Of a stretch of DNA of 64,000 nt, positions 32,548-43,400 are shown piece by piece. The stretch lies in NCBI GenBank assembly GCA_023515795.1, contig JALGPX010000033.1, forward strand, positions 18,626 to 82,625. Reading direction: 5' to 3'. This DNA comes from Amoeboaphelidium occidentale (lineage: Eukaryota; Aphelidiomycota; Aphelidea). The translations under genes were made by a program, and so were the position numbers. The stretch's first letter is position 1; every line of letters starts with the position of its first letter. Below the pieces are notes generated by a model. The model was not told the DNA's origin. It worked only from the letters and a program-made list of their open reading frames with translations, and searched no databases.

Positions 32548-34218
32548 CTATTGCATTACGACACACTTAGCCAATGCATTCAAACAGGAGCTGTTTACTT
32601 CTACATCGTCTCTAAAGCACCTCAATAACTCGTAAACATCGTCAGAGGTTTCTGGTTTTACATACGACAACAAGCGTTTCACGTCCTTCTTTACAACTGA
32701 ACTGTCAATTAGATTCAACCGTAGAATATTTAAAAGCATATCAAGCGCCTGCTTGTAGTTGCCATCTTTTTCGAAGGACTTGCTCCTCCAGAAAGAATGA
32801 ATTGCATCATTACGACTGGCAATTGCCTTCAGCTGCTCATCAGTTCCATGTAGAATAACATCCTTGATCAAGCCATCACTAAGTTCCCGAAATGTCCGCA
32901 TTAGATCTTCGTTCATGGTATTTAAAATAAGAGATGTGCCGTTCTCCGGAAACAAGATACCAAAGCATTCAACGTATTTTCTTGTTCTTCTCAAGTTCTG
33001 AATGAAACAGATTTGCAGACTTGAAACATCCAACTTGTACTTGTGACATACTTTCATAACCTTATCGAATTCTTCAGTGGTATTGATAGGCCTCTTTTCG
33101 ACAAGCAACTGAATAGCTTCTTGTTTACAAATGTATTGTAAATAATCAAGAGCAGTCAGGAACATGTCATAATTTCTCGAAGCATATAACATGAGGGCAT
33201 AGTCAAAATAAATGTAATTCCTAAGATCCAATGCTAAACGCTGATCAATACCATTCCCTGCAGACAACAATCCAAGGTTATACAACAAATCAACAAAAAC
33301 ACCAGCAAAGGTAACATGGAAATGCTCTGTTACGGCTCTAGCCAAACCCAAGTAGTCTCCCTTAAGGAACAGTCGAAGAATTCTATCATACTCATTAACA
33401 ACAGGAGATTCTTTGACCTTATCATAGAATTGGTTGATAATTTCTGGCCATCCGTTAGTCATGACTTGATCATTGTATGAGTGCAACACTTTTGAAAGCA
33501 GCTCTAGTCTCCAGTTACCACCAGAAACAAACTCAATCGCATTAAAGTCATTCGCCAATATCAAATAAATGCGCTTCAGTTTCTCCTTGGAACTGTTCTG
33601 AGCAATTGTCATCATTTCCTTTCGGAACAAGAGCTTTGCTTCCGGCTTGTTCTGCTTCTGCTGCAAAATGCATCTTTTCAAACTTACAGTCAACAATTTG
33701 CTTTCGTCGTCAGATGTATCTGCCGTGCGCTCCAACAATGCAATGGCCTCGCTGTAGTATCCCTTCAGAACCAGCTTTTCCAACAGAACAAAATAAGAAC
33801 TGTGCTGATAAGGGACAGCGCACTTGAGAATATCATCCAACATTTTCTCTTCTAATTTAATTTCGTTGTAAGCTTCTTCTGAAGGGTCGTTCTCAAGCCA
33901 TTCGAACAGATCGGAAATCAACAAGTGAGGCTTCGTAACAAAATTCAAGTAATGCAAAAGGTACGATTCCTGCTTTCCAAATAAACTTAAATAATTCTCT
34001 ACTTTCAATGGTTTCGTATTATCCTGAGTGCCAATTAGTAGCTCGTGACATTTTCTGATCAAATCATTCGGTGCTAATTCCGGAACTGTTCGTACTACAA
34101 CGATTTTCTTGTTGGCATTCGAAGACAGCAGGAGATCGCTTTCCGGTGTAAAAGTCTGCGTTAGTCTCAGTGAAGGAACTTTAAGAGGTTGTTTTTGGTT
34201 TCGACTTTGAAAGTTCAT
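32548..34218 (-). CDS. NUP85: Nucleoporin Nup85 (Y-complex), 556 aa
   Basis: Alpha-solenoid component of the Nup84/Nup107 outer-ring complex. Single exon from ATG 34218. The ACE1-type crown region is recognisable: VFVDLLYNLGLLS, DLRNYIYFDYALMLYAS, FLTALDYLQYICKQEAIQLL (pieces of one stretch), EKRPINTTEEFDKVMKVCHKYKL, which align in order with Nup85. The C-terminal part is all-helical. Length is shorter than human NUP85 (656), with a reduced N-terminal beta region. Divergent from BLOC1S1, whose ATG is 54 nt away. Confidence 0.75.
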   Translation of the reverse strand: MNFQSRNQKQPLKVPSLRLTQTFTPESDLLLSSNANKKIVVVRTVPELAPNDLIRKCHELLIGTQDNTKPLKVENYLSLFGKQESYLLHYLNFVTKPHLLISDLFEWLENDPSEEAYNEIKLEEKMLDDILKCAVPYQHSSYFVLLEKLVLKGYYSEAIALLERTADTSDDESKLLTVSLKRCILQQKQNKPEAKLLFRKEMMTIAQNSSKEKLKRIYLILANDFNAIEFVSGGNWRLELLSKVLHSYNDQVMTNGWPEIINQFYDKVKESPVVNEYDRILRLFLKGDYLGLARAVTEHFHVTFAGVFVDLLYNLGLLSAGNGIDQRLALDLRNYIYFDYALMLYASRNYDMFLTALDYLQYICKQEAIQLLVEKRPINTTEEFDKVMKVCHKYKLDVSSLQICFIQNLRRTRKYVECFGILFPENGTSLILNTMNEDLMRTFRELSDGLIKDVILHGTDEQLKAIASRNDAIHSFWRSKSFEKDGNYKQALDMLLNILRLNLIDSSVVKKDVKRLLSYVKPETSDDVYELLRCFRDDVEVNSSCLNALAKCVVMQ

Positions 34219-34272
34219 CTCTTTGCAAGGAAAGAAAGGCGAGTTTCATTATCGTATTCAATTCGCTACAGA

Positions 34273-34761
34273 ATGTTCCAGTCCCTTCTGAAACACCATC
34301 TACAGAATAAAGACGAAGTTCAACGGCGGTTAGGTAGTTTCGTTTATGGAAAAGATTCTTAGGGTTTTGTTTAAGACACATTGAAGCTCGACGCTGATGT
34401 TGCAATTAAAGAGTACACATCCAGACTAGCGGTTGATCTTAACAAAGAGTGACTCTACTGAAGTAAAATTTAACTTGATAGCGTGGCTCAGCTGTTCTTG
34501 AACCAACAAGATATCGAACATCAGGTGTTGAAGCATGATTTGCTATTTCTTAGTAAAGAGCATCAAAAGCAGCTCAAAGAATGGCATCAGACCTTCTTTA
34601 AAGATTTCTCTGATGTATTTCGAGAGCTTGGTGATGTGGGTCGATTGAGTGAAGTTATAGGGAATGATATGCAGATTATTCTGAAAGTTCTGGAGAGAGT
34701 TCAAGAGCAACGAGCAAAGGCCAAGGATGAAGCTATATCTAATTTATTGAATAAAGCCTGA
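34273..34761 (+). CDS. BLOC1S1: BLOC-1 complex subunit 1 (BLOC1S1/GCN5L1), 137 aa
   Basis: Subunit of BLOC-1/BORC, acting on endosomes and lysosomes. Three exons: 34273-34333, 34376-34448 and 34482-34761, with introns of 42 and 33 nt; phases agree. The spliced protein starts MFQSLLKHHLQNKDEVQRR, like the family N terminus (LLKEHQ...KRR), and continues LAVDLNKDVAQLFLNQQ, matching the ALVDHLNVGVAQAYMNQ block of human BLOC1S1, then FRELGDVGRLSEVIGNDM matching the KEIGDVENWARSIELDM block. Helical throughout. Length is close to human (125-153). Only the last exon is obvious as an ORF, and it has no ATG of its own. Confidence 0.85.
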
Positions 34762-34835
34762 AACGCGTTCAGAGTCTCAGATGTTGCTTTGTTACGAGAC
34801 ATGCCTGCAAACGCAACTTCTTCGAGATCCTTCGC

Positions 34836-36612
34836 TCAATGTCTAAGCTCTTGTAAAACTTCTGCGACTTGATGAAGACCTTCTTTATCAGAAAAATAAA
34901 TCGAGTCTTTGATAGCCTTCTTATAATGGGGTTCTAAATTCTTGATAGAGCCCTCTGCAACCTGTTTGAGTAATTCGTTTCTGTGTCCTTTTAAGACTGC
35001 TTTACCTTCATAAGCCATTTCCATAAAAAATGTCGCGTAGTCTTTTACATACTGCTTTTGCTTCTCTTCTGCAGATTTTGAGAATAGCCACGAAGCTTGG
35101 CTTTTGAACCAGTACCATGTTCTGTAAAACACAGATCTTTGAGAATTGACTTCCTTGTTCAACTTTGATAATACGTAATCCAGTAAAGCCATTGAAAAAG
35201 GATCATTCTTGATACTTTTGTAGCTTTCTGCGATATGTTTCTTTAATTGCTCAGGACTCTTCGTTGCCATATCTCCTAACTTACTGAAAGCCTTCTTCAG
35301 CACACCAACAAACTTTTGCGATTCTTGCTCTGCAAGAGGTTTTATCATAGATTCAGATGCAGAAAGGTACTGCATAATGTTATTTGTGACGTCTTCAAGA
35401 GACATTTCACTCTCTGCTAAAGTGGTCGCTGAGTTCGCGTTGGCTCCTAGCATTGCTTGTTCAGTGTTTGCCTGCTTTCCTGCGGCTACTTTAAAATCAC
35501 TCAAAGCAGCAATCATTGCCAGTTTTTCGAAGCTTATCAGATGAAATAAAGAGCTTTGAGGAGCCAGCTCTGCAAAAACAACTTCAGGCAAGTAAATTTC
35601 CCCTGAACTCTTGGTAATCTTATCTGCGTACTCTTGGTTCTTCGAAATGAGAGGCGATCTGTGGAAACGCGACATGCGGAATGAACATGCCTGCTCTCTT
35701 TTGCATACCATTTCTTGCACCTTAAAAAACCTAGATGCGAATGTTGCTAATTCTTTGTAAGGGCCTGTTTGTAGAACCTTATTCGTTTCAATCGCTCCAG
35801 AATCTTTCATGTAAGCTGCAATTGTGAAGAATCTCGCTCTTGCCTTGTCTTTCGGTATTTTTGAAACAATATCAATACAGCGACGGTCGTCGCTGCATTC
35901 TTTTTCCAAGACTGGCAAATAATCCAACATATTGAATTCTTTCGTGCAGTGCTTTCCCTCAGCTTCAACGGTATTCCCAACATGGAGACCATAATAACAT
36001 ACTTTTCTAGATTCTTCAACCAACTTATCGTAGTAAGTAGCAAACTTTGCGGTGCTAAGCAAGAATTTTCGAGTACTATCTTTTTCTGTTCTGTAGTTGA
36101 ACAAACCCAAATTACGCGAGGCACGAGTGTTTCTTAGTTTCATCGGGTACACTGATATGAACATCATTTGAGGCGCATTCAAGGTCTTGTCCCGCAAGAA
36201 CTCCTGATAAGTCGCCTCCAAATACACGAGCTCTCTCATAATATCCTGAAACTCTGCCAAACCGTTCGCATCAAGTTTCGCAGCAATATCATCAGATGAT
36301 GTTGTCATTATTTCATCAGTATCTTCTCGGATCAAGTCTTTGTATTTATCATAGTCTTCAACGTGTATGTTATACGCAAGATGCTCCCATGACTTGTGTT
36401 TCTCCATCTTCTTGAGCATATGAGATAGAATATTATCATAAGTGCCTCTTACAGAAAATGCATCAGATCCAACTAAGCAATTAGTCTTTGATATTTGACA
36501 AGATTGTGATTTTACCCGAATAAAACTCGCTCGAGCTGCGACTGTTGCTCAATACCAGAGTGAAGCCACAGATGACGAATACCAAGAAGATTTTATCTAA
36601 CGCGCAGACCAT
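34836..36612 (-). CDS. Large secreted protein of unknown family, 577 aa
   Basis: Exons 36516-36612 and 34836-36472 with a 43-nt intron (36473-36515). The first exon encodes a clear signal peptide (MVCALDKIFLVFVICGFTLVLS), which the large ORF alone would miss. The mature part is mostly helical, Lys/Glu-rich, with a few Cys in the first half (VCYYG, KHCTKEF, KECSDDRRC) that could pair, and a Trp/Tyr-rich patch (VFYRTWYWFKSQASWLF) near residue 490. No C-terminal anchor. I recognise no domain. Secretion into the ER or outside is inferred from the leader. Confidence 0.65.
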
Positions 36613-36722
36613 TACTTCGATTTAGAAAAAAGCTAAGGAAGAGTTCACGTGTTTTGCCCCTTGGCTGGCTCGAATCAAAAATCTGGCGTCCGAGCTTGCG
36701 TTTCTATCTCGAAACATAGAAC

Positions 36723-37243
36723 ATGGTATTGAACCTATTCCCAAAAGCAGATTATCCAGAAGACCAAAGATTCCCTCATACCATTCTATACTTGCACGGA
36801 GCGATGAAAGGAAGCCAAGCTGGTTCATTTCTTGGTCTTGGGATTGGATCTTTAGTGTCGCTAGCGAAACATCGCAAAATTGTCCTTCAAACCGTGGCGC
36901 AGGGAGCCGGCATTGGATTGCTTACTGGCACAGCGTTATTGTTTCCTTTAATTGCTTCCAAAATGCACGGCAAAGACGAGATTGAATGGAAGGATAGATC
37001 TTGGCGATTGCAGAGGAACCAAGGACAAGTCGTAAGTTCAAGAAATAATCGAATAACTTTGCAACTTTGTAGAAGACTGATTCTATTGTTGAAACCAGCA
37101 TGGTTAGCGGAGCAATCTTGGGTCCAAGTTTGGGATTGACATTGCTTCAGGGCGCTGGACTGTTTGGAGGCATCAGTGTTCTTCTGGTTGGTACTTACGC
37201 GTCAATATTTTCCAAAAGCAAGCCAAATGTTTCAAGTATGTAA
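36723..37243 (+). CDS. Tim17/Tim22/Tim23-superfamily inner mitochondrial membrane protein, 159 aa
   Basis: Exons 36723-37031 and 37073-37243 with a 41-nt phase-0 intron. Small hydrophobic protein with Gly-zipper membrane segments: GAMKGSQAGSFLGLGIGSLVSL, VAQGAGIGLLTGTALLF (two separate helices), and after the intron VSGAILGPSLGLTLLQGAGLFGG. The loop EIEWKDRSWRLQRNQGQ is one I associate with fungal Tim17-superfamily proteins of the NDUFA11-like type rather than with Tim22 or Tim23 themselves. Family level is reasonable; translocase versus complex I accessory role is not decided by what I see. Confidence 0.6.
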
Positions 37244-37322
37244 ATAGAAACTGTGAGGTCACATGGAAGAGCATATGGTGTGCAAAGCCCCTTTTAACAC
37301 TTTTGATCAGAATCACCACATA

Positions 37323-37877
37323 ATGATACTTAACACCTTGCCAATAATGATATTCATTTGCCTACTACTTCAAATATGCCTCAACGTTGTTGCAGCGAAA
37401 GATACTTCATCCATGGGAAATATACAGATTATACGTCCTGTCCAAAATACCGTGATGGTTGCTACTCAACGACTATACGTCGAGTACAGAGTCAGCTCGC
37501 CTTTGAAGAACACGAAAGTGCAATTGACTTTATTCAGAAGATCATGGCGTGGGAAAAAGGTGAAGATTATGGAATTTGAACCGCTGGATTCCGGTGTTCA
37601 GAAGCATTACTTGGATACGATTGATATGAAGACAAGTTTTGATTACTTTCTATTCGCCACGCTCATTGACGCTGATGGTAAAGAAGTCCCAAACAGCGAG
37701 ACGCAAAGTCCTGCCTTCTCAATTTATTCAACAGTGGACGCAAAGCGACATGGATTTCCTGTCAATGAACCACGACCATATCAATTGTTTGATAGTGGAG
37801 CGTCTCTCAGTTACTCCCAGGGCATCTTAACGGGCTTGGGTGCAGCGCTTTCATTTAGCTTTTATGCGCTTGTTTAA
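37323..37877 (+). CDS. Secreted Kre9/Knh1-like GPI-anchored protein, 184 aa
   Basis: The second ATG (37323) gives a good signal peptide (MILNTLPIMIFICLLLQICL...A, cleavage near residue 25); the ATG at 37263 would add 20 residues that spoil it. The mature domain begins IQIIRPVQNTVMVATQRLYVEYRV, resembling the Ig-like Kre9/Knh repeat (I-x-P-x-x-G/N-T...V-x-Y-x-V) of fungal Ser/Thr-rich wall proteins. The C terminus SQGILTGLGAALSFSFYALV fits a GPI signal. Function in wall or surface glycan assembly is inferred from the family. Confidence 0.5.
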   Translation: MILNTLPIMIFICLLLQICLNVVAAKDTSSMGNIQIIRPVQNTVMVATQRLYVEYRVSSPLKNTKVQLTLFRRSWRGKKVKIMEFEPLDSGVQKHYLDTIDMKTSFDYFLFATLIDADGKEVPNSETQSPAFSIYSTVDAKRHGFPVNEPRPYQLFDSGASLSYSQGILTGLGAALSFSFYALV

Positions 37878-37888
37878 TAGATTAAACT

Positions 37889-40395
37889 TTATTTTGCCGA
37901 CTTCAACAACTTCGATATCAGCATTGCGAGACTGAAAGTATCACCAGCCTTTAGAGCTTCCAAAGTCTTAAATTTGACAACATCACCTCTCAAGGCCCTG
38001 AATACTTCAGGAGCAACAAAGTTTGCGCTCTTAGCATCAATTCGATATAAAGGAAAAGCAATTGTAGCATCCTCATCAGTGAAACATTGCTGCAAACATC
38101 CAAACCCAGATAAGTACCCAGTGATAGATCCCACGGAGTTCCTCTCAATGTAAACGTTTCTCAGTTTTACAGTGCGATGGACATATCCGTTATCATGGAG
38201 ATCCTTGAGAGCGTTAGCAACATTTGTAATAATGTTGTGCAGATCAGATGATTTCATCGGGGATACTCCACTCTGTGAAAGATACGTTTCTAAAGTACCT
38301 AATGAGTAGTAAGGAAAAATAATCGTGAATGGATTAATTGAAAAATGTAGCATTTGAACGATGCCTTTTGAGCTTGAAAGGGCCGACAATACTTCGACCT
38401 CCTCCCAGAAGGAATCCTCAACTCCAGCTTGAAGTTTGTTCATAGATGATCCAAAAACTTTAACAGTGACCTTATCGACCGATCCGTCATGTTTCTTAAG
38501 TAAACCATTGAACAAAGGAACACCATTTTGAGTACCAATTTGATTAATAACATCGATGAGTTGACCATCAATTTTCAAAGTTTGAGGAGCGTTGTCCTTG
38601 GCCTTTTGCACACTAACAGAACTGTACTTCACTAAAGGAGTAGGCACATTGATGGCACTGAATTTGTCCGAGTTGCTGGAATTCATTGTCGCCTGATCTG
38701 GTTTGCTAACATCAGCTGTGGTACCCTGAGTATCCTGTGGTGTTGCAGCAAATATCGCCTCCTTCAAGCTTTGTCTTCGAATATACTGTAAGAGAATTAG
38801 GACCAGAACTACAACTAAAAGAGATGCGCCACCAGCAATTCCAATAATCGCCCCAGAAGGAAGACTTTGCTCAGTCACAGGTTCTTCCGCAGCAAACAGC
38901 GTTCTTGTTCCTTGTTGGATTGATGTTGCTGCTTGAGTAGTCGTCGACGAAGTTACTTCGACCTCGTCCTGCATTAATTCTGGATCTTCTACATCGTCTT
39001 CAAATAGCCAAAAATCGTTCATGATCGCAGAATCGGCCTTAAACCCCCCATGAAAATACATGATTTTTGTTTCATTGTTGTAAATATATCCAGCGTTAGA
39101 CTTGGCTGGCGGATAATTAGAGCTTGATACGGAACCTAGTATAAGCAGTTAAAAAAAGCAATTCTTACCTTTGTTTCCGTAAGATCCTTGTCCGTTTGGC
39201 TGCGTGCTTCCACCAACCCATGCAAACTTAAAATACTCTAAGCTGAATACCCACAAATCACTCATGTATGCACGAGTAGAGCCTCTGATGGACAGGCCTC
39301 CCATAAGATATAGCCTCTTCTTCTCTGTATTCACGTAAAGAACACCTCCAAGCCTTCCCCGAGGAACAGCCAATGATGTATAAGTATTTCTAGGCGGAAT
39401 CCTACCTAAAGAGCCTATTTCTCGTGTTCCTCCTATCCAAGTCCAGGTGGTATTCGATAAATTGAAACACCAAACATCATTCAACACTCCTTCGCCCAAA
39501 AACGTTATTCCTTCCCCGCCAAACATGAACAAAGCCCTTTCATTAACGTCGTAAGTGAAACAACTTTGCACTCTTCCTCCTGGATAATTTTCTGCAGCAC
39601 TTTCGCGTACTTTTCCGTACTTGCCAGCAGAGTTTTTGACACCAGGACCGTGAATCCATGTCCAATTTCCAGATGTCACGTTGTAAACCCATGTGTCAGA
39701 AAGGCGCAATATATCACTGGACTGAGGTTCATAAGTTGCTCCACCCCAGAAGTAAAACGACCTGGTGTCAGGATCATAAAAGTGGACAAAGCCATGCACA
39801 GCAGGCGGCTCATTTGTTGTAGCGGGGACGTTTTGAATTCCATAGTTGCCTTGAAAATTCGTAGCAATAGTTCCTCCAACGTAGGTGTAGAATAGTGACT
39901 GAAAGTTGAAAGAAAATATCGTATTTGTGACAATACTCCTCGAGAAAAGACCACCAAATATGAACATGTTTCCGGTGGTTCTATCAATGAAGCTTCCATG
40001 CTGAGTACGACCACCAGGTTGCACTGAGAAGTGAGGGTTTCCTCTTCTGACTGCATTCATCGGTGCACTAAAACCTGTCCCATCACCTCCGTACCAAGTA
40101 TAATGATAGTTGGTTAGATCAAAAGACCACATGTTGTTGGAGTAAGATCCAGTTTCACCTGCATAACCTCCGAACCAATAGATCCTCTTCTTGTAGTAGA
40201 TCATATCATGGTCCGTTAACCCGGTAGTGTACAGATCTGGACTGCTTACATTCCTGGTACCTGAAGGTCAAAAGGCTTATGATATATATTACCGAATTCT
40301 CCATACGTTGCGGCTGGCGAAGATTGCCCTGATATCCAAACGAATGCCGTATTCACAGTGGAACAAAATGCAATGAGAAGGATGAATAAGAACAT
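37889..40395 (-). CDS. Kelch-repeat receptor with intracellular pseudokinase domain, 813 aa
   Basis: Exons 40293-40395, 39169-40260 and 37889-39135; introns of 32 nt (40261-40292) and 33 nt (39136-39168), frames consistent. Signal peptide (MFLFILLIAFCSTVNT), then about six kelch blades to residue ~445 (YWFGGYAGETGSYSNNMWSF, FIFGGLFS, FYFWGGATYE, LFMFGGEG, LYLMGGLS, MYFHGG), an acidic Thr-rich stalk, a TM helix at about 493-515 with stop-transfer RRQ, and a kinase fold at about 593-811. There the beta3 Lys (VTVKVFG, ~624) and APE (~773) remain, but HRD is HRT and DFG is SGFG, so both catalytic Asp are lost. The gene ends soon after APE and helix F, so the C-lobe is short. It follows the MAP3K gene on the same strand (99 nt). 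Confidence 0.8.
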
Positions 40396-40494
40396 CACAA
40401 TGTTGATTGAAACAAGAACTCACAAACTTGTCTCTCCTGTGACTCGACAGGACTTGGTCAATTTCTATTTTATTACAATATTGGTCATACCTTC

Positions 40495-43400
40495 CTATGG
40501 CGGTGTATTGTCAGTGTTAGAACCTCCTAGAGTTGCTCCACTGAAATAAGAGCCAAGCAGTTCTCGTGTTCCTATACCGACATTTACGCTTGTTAATGAA
40601 TTGAATGAGAAACCAGGCGAATAGAGTCCTGTGATAAATCCAGACCATGCATTAGGGAAGGATGATTTGTTATTCATGCGGTATTCAGCAAGCTTCTGTT
40701 CCAGCTCTTCAAACCAAGGATCAAAAAGAAGCTGCGAGGCAGTGGCTCTTTTATCTGCTGGTTTAAAACACTTTTCCAAAAAGTCGCTACATTTTTTAGA
40801 TACAGTGACCGTGAACGATGTAATATTCTCATCTGATGATGATTGCGTTTCAGAAATACTTGCTCTTGTAGAATTAGATGCAGCTTGCGGGCTGGCCAAA
40901 TGAATATTGAAATTATTGCTGCTATCAGAACCGTTAGCACTAACAGGAGGAATAGGCGGGTGTTGATTAGATATACCGATCTGGTACATAATTGCCCAGT
41001 CATTATCTAAATGGGACCACGGACGTTTCCCAGTAATCATCTCCAAAACCACACAAGCAGCACTCCATACATCTTGCGAACCAATTGGAGCTGAGCTTTT
41101 CTGTCCGTTAATTATCTCAGGCGCCATATAATTCGGAGTTCCAACTAAACTGTTCTTATTGTTCTTGTTCAAAGTGCCTTGATTAACGATCATCTTGGCG
41201 GCACCGAAATCGACCAACTTGATAGTTCCCGATTTATCTAGAAGGATGTTATCAGGTTTGATATCTCTGTGGACAATATCCTAAAAGATCAATCAAATTA
41301 AAAAGTAAATAACCTTTGAATGTAGATACTGCAGCCCATTGTAAAGTTGATAAGAATAAAGCTGGATAATCGATTCATTTTCTATGCGGCCATTTTCCAA
41401 TAGAGACGAAAGAGATCCACCAGAGCAAAACTCCATGAATATGTAGCATTTATCTCTGTGAAGTTCGACGCCATAATAGTTAACAATATTGGGATGGTTT
41501 AGAACTTCAAGGACTTTCATTTCTTCCTTGATGGATAGAATCATTTTAGAGGAAGCGTTCGACTGAAACTTGATTTCTTTTACGGCCATAAGATCGCCAG
41601 ATTCAAGATTAATTCCAACATACACCGATCCGAAAGTTCCGCCTCCAATAAACTTGCCTTGTTGCCATCTCATAGAGACTTTCGAATTAGATACTTTTAA
41701 CAAAAGATTAAGATTCTGATTAGCAGGCTCAGTATGGTCGATGATTTTTCCAATTCTCTTCTGTTGAGAAGCTTTCACGTCCAATACTTTATCTATATTG
41801 AGAACTTTTTGCAGTCTCATCTCAGCAAGTTTAGCAACATCCTCCGGAGTTAACGACTCTGTCACTTTCTCATTCTTCTTTTTCGACATACCATGATCAA
41901 GATGCTCTGCAGAATTGAGGCCTCCAATGATTAATGCCATACAACAAGCAACTTTTCTTTTAATGTCCAAGAAAGCTTCATTGGATAACACCAAGATGTT
42001 GTTGCCTTTGATAACCCACATGACAAACTCAAGTGCCAATAGAGCCCATCTTACAGTTTTCGGATCCGTTGGCAAACAGTCAGAACATGTAAAAGAAATC
42101 CACTCAATAGCCAATTGTAACAAATGTCTTGTCAATATTACTCTTAGTGGTTGCGGTAAACACGATAACGCTATCTTGCCAAATGATGAAGCAAAGGTAA
42201 AATACTCCTCGACTAAATCTACAGGTAACAGCATTCTTCTGATGTTCTTTACGCCTTGAACCAAAATGACGGCTGTCTTAAGAACTGTTTTCTCCATTCT
42301 CAGCAACCATGATTCTACCCTCTTATTAGCTGAACATTTATCAAAGACAAAAGAAGTTTCATGGTATTTTTTCTTGAGAAACTCTCTGAAAGCATCAAAG
42401 CCGTTGTCGCTTGTTCCAGTTATCATAATCTGATTTTTAGAGAGCAACTTTGGATATGTCGCAGCGCAATTTCTTGAGTTCCACAAACTTTGTTTCGTAG
42501 TCAAAAATGAAGCAAAATATTGCTTATCTTCAACTGAAACTCTCGTTGTGACCATGAAAACGGCCGGTGGCGACTCAGCTCTGGGTTTGGATGTTTTTGA
42601 ATCCAAATCTTGTTCAAGAATGTACTCGACAAAGGATGGAAACGATGATTCATTGCATGAAATCAGTAAAGATTCTTCGAGCTCTTCTTTAAGCTGTCTC
42701 GCGTATTGTAACACTTTGCGGGATCTGATACGAACGTTAAACAAAAGCCTTGTGAACCACTTTTCGCGACTAGCATTCTTATCGGATTTCGTGGGATCAT
42801 TAATTCTGATCGATTGCTGATAATAGAAAAGCAACGATTCAAAAAGTTTCTCAGTCATGAAGCAAAACTTTTCTGCAGCAAGTGTTCTCAGTTCCTGAAA
42901 ATCTTTAGCTTTAGAGTAAACATTCTTCTGCAGGAAATCCCATTCCTTCTCTAAGAGCTCGGCATTTCTAAACCAAAGCTGTTGATTCTTGCTGGAAGAT
43001 AACTTTCGTTCAAGAATTTTTAAATACAGCCTAACGCCTTGGACTATTGTTTCATTATCAAGAATATTTTCGTTATTGCTGCCTAGAGCACTGAGAAGTC
43101 TCCTGTAGTTCTGACGAGTGTCGAGTGCTGACTGAATGCAAACCTTGTAATCTTCCAACAAAGCATCCAAGTCCATCGTGATCTCGTCAGATCCCGCACT
43201 TGATGTCTTTTTCTTTGGACTTTCGGTTTCCGAGGGTTCGCCAGCGTTCTCACTTTTTACCCACCACGTTACACATTTTTTGATTATTTGGCCAGGGAAA
43301 GATCCGACAAGAAGTAAATCATCTTCAAATATAGGGAGCCCTAATTTTTTTGAATCTTCAGAGTAAAGAAGCTGAAGTGAAGCGATAGCTTTATCGACCA

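Noticed and set aside
35807-36124. Overlapping ORF inside the large secreted protein
   Set aside because: Shadow of the 577-aa frame, which has a leader and consistent splice.
36655-36710. Possible tRNA (GGCTCGAATC T-loop-like sequence)
   Set aside because: No matching acceptor, D or anticodon stems could be drawn around it.
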